From positions 248,001 through 312,000 of the forward strand of contig BPQB01000013.1 of the NCBI GenBank assembly GCA_019973155.2: DNA of 64,000 nt. Direction: 5' to 3'. The DNA comes from Phanerochaete sordida. Lineage: Eukaryota; Basidiomycota; Agaricomycetes; Polyporales; Phanerochaetaceae. Positions 55,345 through 64,000 of the stretch are shown here, one piece after another. How positions within the stretch are numbered: the stretch's first letter is position 1; each line of letters begins with the position of its first letter. The notes under the pieces were generated by a model. It saw only the letters and a program-made list of their open reading frames with translations, did no database searches and had not been told where the DNA came from. The translations under genes and the position numbers were made by a program.

Positions 55345-57048
55345 CTATGATTCCATAGCTGCATCACTTGACTCTATTGGCTGTGTCGTCTCCGCCAGAG
55401 TTTCGTCTGAGACTGGGCGCTCTGGCTCTGCCGAAGACGTCGCCGGTGCAGCATTTGCGTTAGCTTCGGCTTCAAGCTTCGCCTTTTTCGCCTTCTGGCG
55501 GTGCGCCATCACTGACGACGCATTCGGGTCATCGTACCTACGGAAGCCGTCAGCACCGCTACAATCCAATGAGAAGACGCTACGTACACCTTGATGGCAT
55601 GGAGAATAAACCCGCCGGTGCCGGAGGTGTTCATCGTAGGGTGAGTTCGGCCGGGCAGCACCTGGTAGCGCCGCAGGAAACCCTCGGTCAGACTTGGGCC
55701 AAGGTAGCCCGGTAGGTCGCGCAGCTTCGCGTGCAGGTCGGAGAGGATCTGCACCTGCGGACTGTGCACGACTATCGACGCAGAGCCGCCCAAGTAGGGG
55801 TACAGTCTTTCCAATATTGACCACGGATCGTACTGACTTGCGATGACGAGTCTACGGGCATCCGAGTGAGGACAGGTCGTCAGCAGGAGGCCAAAAGGGT
55901 GCGTACCCGTCAAATTCGCCCGCGAATAGCTCCTCGCGATGCCGCATGAGCATGTCGGACGCGACCTTGCGCTTGTTCAGCCGGCTCTTCTGCCCTTCGG
56001 ACTTGAATTTGCCCGTTGGCGGCTCGCTCGACGCGACGATCGGCGTGTAGTCCTCGTCCGCGGTCGCCCAGTTCAGCGAGGATATCACGGCGGTGTGCTC
56101 CTTTGGGAAGTTCATCTGCACCATGCACGGGTACGCCGGCGGCGACTCGATGTCGCATATCGTGATCAGACGACCTTCGCCGGCTAGCCGTTGCAAAATG
56201 CCGGTGACGACGATGCCTGACGCGTCGTCGACGCACAGATACCGCCCACCTGGTCGTATGCTGGCGAGGTTTAATATTTGCGACAGGGCGTCAGGGCGAA
56301 TATCGCGCAGACGGGTCGCGTCCTTGTTGAACCAGTACTCGCAAACGTTGTACAGAGCGGGAATGACGGTCGAGAAACCTTTGGAGTACCTGTAGCATGG
56401 AGTCAGCTCGACAGACACAGGGAAGTGAGGGGTAAACTACGGACTTGGCTACTTTCCGCTTCTTGTACTTCTCCTTGCTGTATTCTGTCTTGAGCTGGTA
56501 GTTTGCGTGCTGCTCGATTTGCCTTTTGACTATTTCCTAAACGTGAGCAGTCAGCGCGCGTCACAAAGGGTCTTCAGTTGGGGGACGTACATCTGCAGGG
56601 AGCCCTTGCTTCTTCAGCTCTTCAATCTCCTCCGAGGTCAATGGTTGGACAAATTCTCCGTCGTTGATCAGCTCGTTCGTCGCTTCAGTGTCCTCTGCAA
56701 AGGTTTGTTAGGGACGTGAAGTTCGAGAGACTATAGCGTCATACCTACTTCCTGTATGGGGCGCGGCGGAACGACCTTGAGACTCTTGTCCACGATGTCA
56801 TATGTAAGACCGTACGGTTGTCCTATAAGGTGGTTTGCGTGAAAGGAGCCAAACTTTCCGAGGTTAACGGTCCTGTCTGCACTTTAACTAAATATTAACT
56901 TCTCATCCGTATGTTATGCGTACGTGTCTTTCTCGATCTTGTGAGGCCGAACGTCTCCAGTAGGCATCTTCAGAAGGAGCGTGTGCCCCGCCTCGATGGT
57001 CTGCTCTGAGACGACAGAGCTTGAAGAAGGGCCCTCAGCAACGTCCAT
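55345..57048 (-). CDS. TRM6: tRNA m1A58 methyltransferase, non-catalytic subunit TRM6
   Basis: Partner of the catalytic Trm61; together they methylate adenosine 58 of tRNA, including initiator tRNA. Seven exons (57048-56924, 56872-56745, 56694-56591, 56536-56445, 56389-55907, 55851-55588, 55537-55345), 462 residues. N-terminal beta domain: HTLLLKMPTGDVRPHKIEK, then VNLGKFGSFHANHLIGQPYG. The linker has LTSEEIEELKKQGLPADEIV and ANYQLKTEYSKEKYKKRK. The degenerate methyltransferase fold has GGRYLCVDDASGIVVTGILQ, where the SAM-binding glycines are replaced, as expected of the non-catalytic subunit. Later come FDGLVIASQYDPWSIL and LRRYQVLPGRTHPTMN, a Gcd10 block. The tail is Ala/Glu-rich and acidic. 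The ATG begins a short acidic N-terminus. Divergent from the UCS gene. Confidence 0.92.
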
Positions 57049-57415
57049 ATTGCTTTGTGGACGCTAGTTTTGTATGAGAGAAAGATAGCGGGAGGATCGT
57101 ACACAACCCCGCGGCGAATGAGAAGAAAACAGTAAGAAAACAGAGAGAAATTGGAGAGGAAATTCTGAAGTCATAGCGCCGAAGATTCGATCGGGAAGCA
57201 TGAGGCAGTATGGGCGTCTAGATGCATCCCAAGCTCGCTGCGTTCGGGCTTGTACCAGTACACACTTCCCGGTCAGTCATGCTGCACCGTTCTCATCCAC
57301 AACATGATCACTGACGCTCCTGAATAGCACCTGTAACCTCCTATGAACTTGGTACAACCGTACTTCGTCGCTGGGGACGTGCCACCTGCTCAACGTCTCC
57401 TCGACAGGACTGACC
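57049..57415. promoter_or_regulatory. Divergent promoter TRM6/UCS gene
   Basis: 367 bases between opposite starts. A/G-rich runs near 57,075-57,160 lie on the TRM6 side. No gene. Confidence 0.4.
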
Positions 57416-59509
57416 ATGGCTACCGAAGCAGAAGCCAAGCTCGATACCCTCCTGAAACACACGCAAGACAAGGCATGGACACCCTTACCGGATGAAATTA
57501 CTGTTCTTGTGGACGCGTTTTCACCCTCTAATCCTCATAGTCTCCGCACGAAGGCTTACGTCGTGCTCGCCGCGACATGTCAACGCCTGCGAGAAGGCAG
57601 CCCATCGTCTAAGGCGGCTCCAGATGCAGCTACCCAGGCCATTGTCCGCCCCCTCTCTCCGACGGTCACTGCGAAACTGAGCGACACATCTGAAGATAAC
57701 ATCGTGTCCGGACTCTCCTTCGTCGCCGCGCTCTTCCAGGTTGATTGGGAGTCTGCTTCCGCGATCTTGCAGCGGGATGGAGTCCTCGAGTCGGTCGTGG
57801 ATGCCGTTGATACGTACCCATCCTCTCTTCCCATCGCCCGCGCAGCCGCACAGCTCGTCGCGCAGGCGTCAGGTCACAAAGCGTGCCGCGCTCTGATACC
57901 TCAACAGTGCGTAGAATGGCTGGAGAGCAAGGCGAAGCGCTCCCAAGACTCTATCCTTCGCGCTGCAGCGGCGGTTGCGCTTGTCAAACTCTCGCAAGGA
58001 GCGACCGCGGACGCCGCGGCGACCGCCGGCGCGGATAAGGCACCAGTCGCGAACGTCGACGAGGACCTCGTGTCGATGATGAAGGGACTGGTCGTCTCAA
58101 ACGACGCGTCGACGTCGTTGAACGACTCTGTAGAAGGCCTTGCCTACATGAGCATCAACCCCACGATTAAGGAGCAGCTGTCTCGAGATACGCAGTTCCT
58201 ACAGAAGCTCTTCGCCATCGTCCCTCGTCGAAAAGCTGACGCGTCGCAAAGTTCTGGCGAAGGCGTCACCTCTCCTGTCTATGGCGTCGTCGCGATCATT
58301 GCCAACATCTGCGCATATCGACCGAAGCTGTCGGAGGAAGAAGCTCAGATCGCGAAGCTCAGGCGTATGGCTAGCAGCACGCGCAAGGACGGCGAGCCGG
58401 AGGTCGACCCGCTAGAAGACGACGAACATGCGAAGGCACGGGGCAAGCGCCTGTTACAGGCTGGTGTCCTGGACGCGCTCACGGCTGCGGTGCGCGTTTC
58501 TGACAGCCGTGCTGTGAGGCTCGCCGCTGGCAAGGCTATACTCAGTCTGGTCGAAGATCAAGAGAATCGGGGAAGGGTGCTCCAGGCTGGTGGGGGGAAG
58601 GCTCTCATCAACATCATACAAGGCTTGCTCCCTCCGGCGTCGAAGAAGGGTGAGAAGGAGGATCAGGCTCCGTCTCTGAATCGCGCCGACCTAGAGTGCA
58701 TACAGGCTCTGGCGAAACTCGCTATCACGGCATCACCCATCCAAGTATTTGGGCCGAACGAAGGAGCTTTATACGATGCCATCCGGCCATTCGCCATCCT
58801 CTCGACTCATCCGAACTCGACTCTCCTGCAACGATTCGAGGCAATCATGGCCCTCACGAACTTGGCTTCCCAGAGTCCGGAGGTCGCTACACGGATAGCG
58901 AACGCTTCTGGCCTGCTGAACAAGGTCGAGCTGCTTATGCTTGAGGACCACGCGCTCATCCGACGCGCGGCCACAGAGCTAGTCTGCAACCTGATAGCGG
59001 GCAGCGAAGAAATTTTCAGCAAGTACGGCGGCGACGAATCCTCCGCATCCAAGTCGAAGCTACATGTCTTGGTGGCGCTATGCGACGTCGACGACACGCC
59101 GACACGGCTAGCTGCCTCCGGCGCACTTGCGATGTTGACGTCTGCGCCGCACGCCTGTCAGCTTCTACTCGAGCTCGAGCGGGAGAAGCACAAGACGCTG
59201 TCAGTCCTTGGCCAGCTCATAGATCCGTCGATTAAAATTCCGTACGAAGGAGAAGAGGACGAACCGGAAGAGAGGGAGATTTCTGCGCCAGACCCTGGGT
59301 TAGTCCACCGCGGGGCAGCGGTCGTGCGGAACTGGCTTGCCGGTGTTGACACGGCTGCGCGCAAGGAGCTGGGCGAGCAGGCTCAAGAGATTGGGTTAGG
59401 TCAAGCCCTGGTCCGATTATTCAGGGCTGGTGGTGGCAGTCCCGCTCTGATGCCCGCAGCGGAGGCTCTGAAGTTAATGCTAGATGCTGGCGTGCCTGTC
59501 ACAGCCTGA
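57416..59509 (+). CDS. she4: UCS-domain myosin chaperone (She4/Rng3/UNC-45 family)
   Basis: Folds and stabilises myosin motor heads. One 697-codon exon. The whole chain is alpha-helical armadillo-like repeats: LRTKAYVVLAATCQRL, ARAAAQLVAQASGH, ILRAAAAVALVKLSQG, VVAIIANICAYRPKLSEEE, RAVRLAAGKAILSLVED, LQRFEAIMALTNLASQSPEV, ALIRRAATELVCNLIAG and RLAASGALAMLTSAPHACQL. The C-terminal part (from ~residue 300) is the UCS domain that holds the myosin, where NLASxS and ELVCNL are family blocks. There is no N-terminal TPR domain, as in fungal She4/Rng3 and unlike animal UNC-45. The gene ends 430 bases before the start of a class I myosin gene in the same orientation. Possible alternative names are Cro1 or She4. 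Confidence 0.88.
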   Translation: MATEAEAKLDTLLKHTQDKAWTPLPDEITVLVDAFSPSNPHSLRTKAYVVLAATCQRLREGSPSSKAAPDAATQAIVRPLSPTVTAKLSDTSEDNIVSGLSFVAALFQVDWESASAILQRDGVLESVVDAVDTYPSSLPIARAAAQLVAQASGHKACRALIPQQCVEWLESKAKRSQDSILRAAAAVALVKLSQGATADAAATAGADKAPVANVDEDLVSMMKGLVVSNDASTSLNDSVEGLAYMSINPTIKEQLSRDTQFLQKLFAIVPRRKADASQSSGEGVTSPVYGVVAIIANICAYRPKLSEEEAQIAKLRRMASSTRKDGEPEVDPLEDDEHAKARGKRLLQAGVLDALTAAVRVSDSRAVRLAAGKAILSLVEDQENRGRVLQAGGGKALINIIQGLLPPASKKGEKEDQAPSLNRADLECIQALAKLAITASPIQVFGPNEGALYDAIRPFAILSTHPNSTLLQRFEAIMALTNLASQSPEVATRIANASGLLNKVELLMLEDHALIRRAATELVCNLIAGSEEIFSKYGGDESSASKSKLHVLVALCDVDDTPTRLAASGALAMLTSAPHACQLLLELEREKHKTLSVLGQLIDPSIKIPYEGEEDEPEEREISAPDPGLVHRGAAVVRNWLAGVDTAARKELGEQAQEIGLGQALVRLFRAGGGSPALMPAAEALKLMLDAGVPVTA

Positions 59510-59939
59510 AGCAATACAATTGTTATTTCTCATACACTTGCTGTGGTTGCTGTCCCGCCGGACGTCGTCGGTCGTCGGTGGATATGTGTGCGCCAGCCAA
59601 TGAGAGCGCACAGCGTAGGTTCTCCGCAGAATGTCCTGCCCCGGAGCGTAGACGCCGGTACTGCGGGCCTGGAATCCGCGCCGTCATCGTCTTGGACGAC
59701 GAGATCGCGATACTCTGGTCTCTACTCGGTCTTGCCTCTTGACTACCACCCTCTCATCCCCACTCCGCACCATCACGTCCGACCCCGCAGCAAGGGGCGG
59801 CCGGACTCGACTTCACACCAAAGACAGACACAGGGCGGCGCGTACCTGCCCTCGCGGTTACGGGCGGGCACTACAACGCGCAGTTGCGCACGACAGCGGG
59901 AGCCCTACACTGCACATCTGCTGAAACTTAGAGCACACT
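59510..59939. other. MYO1 upstream region
   Basis: 430 bases between the UCS stop and the MYO1 ATG: 3' flank, promoter and leader. The 59,740-59,800 part is C/T- and CACC-rich. No gene is seen. Confidence 0.4.
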
Positions 59940-62900
59940 ATGGTGAGTGCTTTGTGACGTTAATGGGAACGATGCCATAACGTGCATTCATGCTAGGCAC
60001 CGTCCAAGAAGGCCGGTAAGAAGGTGGCGGCAAAGCCGACGAAGGCAGCCGGGGGGAGGACCCAAGTTGCTAAGGTACGTCTCAGCGAGTCATCGTGCTC
60101 ACCTGAGCTCAATAGGACGGCGCACCAGGCAGACTGGAAGGAGGGCTTCAAGAAGAAGCAGGTCGGCGTGTCGGACATGACGCTGCTCACCACTATCACG
60201 AACGAGGCGATCAACGAGAACTTGGACAAACGATGGAAGAATGGCGAGATTTACACCTACATCGGTGGTGTGTTGATCTCAGTCAACCCGTTCAAAGGTG
60301 CGCACCTCTATCTTCACTCATCGGGATATCACGCGAACGCGCTTTAGACCTGGGGATCTACACCGATGAGGTCCTACAGAGATACAAGGGCAAGAACAGG
60401 CTCGAAGTGCCGCCACACGTCTTCAGTATCGCGGAATCTGCCTACTACAACATGAATGCGTATCACGAGAACCAGTGCGTTATCATCTCCGGAGAGTCAG
60501 GAGCTGGCAAGACGGAAGCGGCGAAGCGTATCATGCAATATATCGCAGCAGTCTCTGGCGGACGCGACAGCAGCATTCAGGAGATCAAGGATATGGTGCT
60601 TGCGACGAATCCTTTACTGGAGAGTTTCGGCTGTGCGAAGACTCTAAGGAACAATAACTCGAGTCGACACGTGAGTTTCCAGGTCTGAGCTTGGTGTATG
60701 CGTGGCATCTAACCTGAGTGGGTAGGGAAAATACCTTGAGATCATGTTCAACGATCACGGAGAACCCGTCGGAGCCCAGATCACGAATTATCTTCTGGAG
60801 AAGGGTCGTGTCGTGGGCCAAGTGGAGAATGAGCGTAACTTCCATATCTTCTACCAGTTCACGAAAGCAGCTTCTCCAGCACAGCGAGGTAGGTCAGCAG
60901 GCCCAGATTTCGCTGTCAAGTTCTGACCTTTAGCAGAGGCATTTGGGATCCAGACGCCAGAAGCCTACGCGTATACTAGCGTCAGCAACTGTCTTGATGT
61001 TGCGGGAATCGATGATGTCAAGGACTTCGACGAGACGCTAGTGAGTATGAAATTATCTTCCACACGAGGAATTCTAACGCATCGTGTAGCGATCCATGCA
61101 AATTATTGGTCTCTCAGACCAAGAGCAGAGCGAGATTTTCCGCATGCTCGCGGTGATCCTTTGGCTCGGCAACGTTCAGTTCGCGGAGAAGGACGACGGC
61201 AATGCGGAAATCGCTGACACGAGCGTAACCGACTTCGTTGGCTACCTTATGGAGGTTGAACCTGCGCTTGTTCACAAGGCGTTGACTCTGCGTGTCGTCG
61301 AGACTCAACGCGGTGGTCGCCGAGGTTCTGTCTACGATGTTCCGTATAATCCGGCTCAGGCCACTTCTACCAGGGACGCGCTTGCGAAGGCAATCTACAA
61401 CAACCTGTTTGAGTGGATTGTTTCGAGGATCAACGTGTCGATGAAGCCGCGAACAGCACACGCGCAGCTCATTGGTATTCTGGCGAGTATTACGCAACGC
61501 CTCTGTTCGCTACAAGATCATCTGATCGAGCGACTTCCAGGATATCTTCGGCTTCGAAATCTTCGAGGACAACTCCTTCGAGCAGCTTTGCATCAACTAC
61601 GTCAACGAGAAGCTCCAGCAGATCTTCATCGAGCTGACTCTGAAGAGTGAGCAAGAAGAGTACGTTCGGGAAGAGATCAAGTGGACGCCCATCAAGTACT
61701 TCAACAACAAGATCGTGTGCGATCTCATCGAAGAGAAGCGTCCGCCCGGCATTTTTGCTGCACTCAACGACGCCTGCGCGACTGCCCACGCTGACCCCAC
61801 TGCGGCCGACAACAGCTTTATCCAGCGTACCTCAGCGCTCTCGACCAACCCCCATTTCGAGGCGCGTGGTGCACAATTTTTGGTGAAGCATTACGCTGGC
61901 GATGTCATGTACAACGTCGCGGGCATGACCGACAAGAACAAGGATTTGCTGCTCAAAGATATGTTCGACCTCATTGGCACCAGTGGCAACCAATTCTTGC
62001 AAGGGCTTTTCCCCGACCGTCCGGACCCGAACAGCAAGAAGAGGCCACCTACAGCTGGCGACAGGATCAAGGTGCGCCTTGGCGATATTGATGCAGCAAT
62101 TGCAAGCTGACCTTGACGTCAGCAATCCGCCCAAGCTCTTGTCGAGAACCTCATGCGTTGTCAGCCCTCGTACATCCGTACGATCAAGCCCAACCAGAAC
62201 CGTAGCTCGACCGAGTACGACACCAAGGCAGTCTTGCATCAGATCAAGTATCTCGGTCTACAAGAGAACATTCGCGTCAGGCGTGCGGGCTTCGCCTACA
62301 GGAACACATTCGAGAAGATCGTGGAGCGCTTCTACCTGCTGTCTCCAGCGACGTCGTACGCTGGCGAGTACATCTGGCAGGGCGACTCGAAGTCTGGTTG
62401 CGAGAAGATCCTGACCGACACCGGCATCGCGCGCGAGGAGTGGCAGATGGGTACCACGAAGGCTTTCATCAAGAGCCCCGAGACGCTCTTCGCACTCGAG
62501 ACGATGCGCGACCGCTACTGGCACAACATGGCAGGCCGCATTCAGCGCGCGTTCCGCAACTACATCCGTTACAAGCACGAGTGCGCGCGTCGCATCCAGC
62601 GCTTCTGGAAGAACAACAAGGAGGGCATCGAGTACGCCAAGGTGCGCGACTATGGCCACCAGATCATCGCTGGCCGCAAGGAACGCCGCCGCTTCAGTCT
62701 GCTTGGCCTCAGGCGCTTCATGGGCGACTACCTCGACTGCAACGGAAGGAGCTCGCTCGGCGAGGAATTGCTGGCTGCGTGCGGTACCTCGGAGCATGTC
62801 ATCTTCAGCTCACGTATCCAGGTTCTGGTGTCCAAGTTCGGTCGTACTAGCAAGCTGAGCCCCCGGTTCCTCGTGGTGGTGAGTCCTTTCGATCTGCGCT

Positions 62901-64000
62901 TCGTCAACGGTCGCTCATCGGCATGTGTAGACATCCAAGACGCTTTACATCCTCGTCAACCAACAAGCGAAGGATGGAACAACGGGTATCAACGTTGAGC
63001 GCAGGGTCAGCATTGGTAGTATCAAGTCTATCTCAATGTCGAACCTCCAAGATGATTGGATGGTAAGGGATATTCGCTCGATGGTGAATCGCTTACTGAG
63101 ATCATCGGTCCGCAGGCGCTGAATCTCGGTCCAACTGAGGAAGGCGATCCGCTGCTCCACTGCGTCTTCAAGACGGAGCTCACCACGAGTCTCTTGACGG
63201 CCACTTCGGGTATGATTCAAGTGCAAATTGGACCGACGTAAGTTTCGGCGTGCAGATGAGCTGCCCACTCGCTGAGAAGGTGCTATCCAGAATTGAGTAT
63301 ACCAAGAAGAAGGAGAAGAAGGATCTCGTCAAGTTTGTCAAGAACGACATGGTCAAGAGCGATGACAACTACAAGAGCCACACTGTGCAAGTCCCGTCCG
63401 GAGAGCCGGCAGGTAGCCTTTCTCGTCCTGTGCCGAAGCGCAAGGAGGGTGTCGTGCGACCTATCACTCAAGGCAAGCTGCTGAAGAAGGGTGGACCTAG
63501 CGTAAGTTCTAAAGTTGATCATTTGTGGTATATACTGATCAAGGCACGACAGAAACCCGCGGCGTCAAGACCAAAACCTGCGGCCCAGCCTCTCCCAGGC
63601 AGATCTACGGCATCTGCCGTCAAGCCACCCCCTGCGCCGGTTGCGCCCGCTGCGTCGACGGCATCGACTGCGTCCGCAGCTTCGCGGGTACCACCACCTC
63701 CGCCCAGAGCAGCAGCCCCTCCCCCTCCTCCTCCACCATCCGAACCAGATGTCGAGCAGTACAAGGCCAAGTTTGCATTTGATGGCCAGGAAGGCGAGAT
63801 GACACTCAAGAAAGACGACATCGTTGAGCTCGTGGAGAAGGACGACAACGGATGGTGGCTTGTCAAGAAGGACGGCAAGGAGGGTTGGGCGCCGAACAAT
63901 TATCTTGAGCTGGTGCCGCGTAAACCGAAGGCCGCCGCTGCTCCGCCACCGCCACCGCCACCCCCTCCAGGCGCTGGTGCGAAGAGAGCTTCCGCAGTGC
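59940..64000 (+). CDS. MYO1: Class I myosin (MYO1), 3' end outside the window
   Basis: Single-headed actin motor for endocytosis and polarised growth. Exons: 59940-59942 (the ATG alone), 59997-60074, 60129-60297, 60348-60670, 60726-60888, 60937-61040, 61090-61482, 61541-62071, 62123-62878, 62931-63062, 63116-63237, 63291-63501 and 63553 onward. Motor domain: P-loop GESGAGKT, switch I NNNSSR, switch II LDIFGFE. The TEDS-rule position is Ser in RRGSVYDVP, a PAK-kinase target in fungi. IQ motifs: [13 protein letters not shown] and [10 protein letters not shown]. The tail has the TH1 lipid-binding domain ([21 protein letters not shown]-like [10 protein letters not shown]), then a Pro-rich TH2 stretch and an SH3 domain ([35 protein letters not shown]). 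The frame is still open in poly-proline at the edge; a C-terminal acidic Arp2/3-binding tip is expected beyond. The intron after 61482 has a GC donor. Lies just downstream of its probable chaperone gene. Confidence 0.95.

Noticed and set aside
56745..56872. Apparent frameshift in TRM6 exon 2
   Set aside because: Rereading the C run (four C on the minus strand) shows the frame continues into the next exon in phase.
1..64000. CRISPR arrays, rRNA, operons, attachment sites
   Set aside because: No regularly spaced direct repeats or rRNA-like sequence; gene structure is eukaryotic throughout.

Overview
This window is nuclear DNA of a filamentous basidiomycete, most likely an Agaricomycete and plausibly a polypore (the lineage is inference). 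Nearly every gene is split by many introns of about 45-60 bases with GT or GC donors and CTRAY-type branch points. Exons are rich in GC-ending codons. The protein set is typical of mushroom-forming fungi: a PriA-like secreted protein, a peptidase G1 homologue, a BTB/POZ protein, and a desaturase with a C-terminal cytochrome b5. I see no rRNA, tRNA or CRISPR. Exon limits were worked out by hand from splice signals, reading phase and family motifs.

Layout. 1-6.2 kb: one secreted PriA/CPL1-like gene, then a 1.8 kb cluster of non-autonomous mobile-element remnants (two elements with terminal inverted repeats and a 107-base branched hairpin). 6.2-11.1 kb: a Ubp2-type deubiquitinase. 11.3-18.2 kb, minus strand: an ABC-class ATPase, a small unknown protein, and the biotin-carrying subunit of methylcrotonoyl-CoA carboxylase. 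18.6-22.5 kb, minus: a BTB/POZ gene broken by an in-frame stop, then two tandem short-chain dehydrogenases. 24.1-34.9 kb, an accessory stretch: a membrane-anchored pepsin-fold protein without catalytic aspartates, a small secreted protein, a zinc-finger-like gene, a 1,036-base fold-back element with CACTA-like ends, a G1-family protein with an altered catalytic residue, and an intradiol dioxygenase.

35.8-64 kb is dense housekeeping DNA: delta-9 desaturase (14 exons, including 3- and 5-base microexons), CutC, a possible 73-residue protein, an ING/PHD chromatin protein, a hemerythrin-like protein, NAF1 and mitochondrial EF-Ts (divergent pair), an Mdm1-type PXA-RGS-PX sorting nexin, dynactin p27 (DCTN6), an oxaloacetate carrier, tRNA m1A58 methyltransferase subunit TRM6, a UCS-domain myosin chaperone and, next to it, the class I myosin it may serve. 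The myosin gene runs off the right edge.

How the genes connect: the UCS protein and MYO1 are chaperone and likely client. MCC-alpha and EF-Ts act in mitochondria, and the carrier sits in the inner membrane. NAF1 and TRM6 act in RNA maturation. Several head-to-head pairs (NAF1/EF-Ts, desaturase/CutC, DCTN6/carrier, TRM6/UCS) share intergenic regions of 167-471 bases. The most unusual items are the fold-back element, the branched hairpin, the two protease-like proteins with changed catalytic residues, and the microexon and GC-AG splicing.
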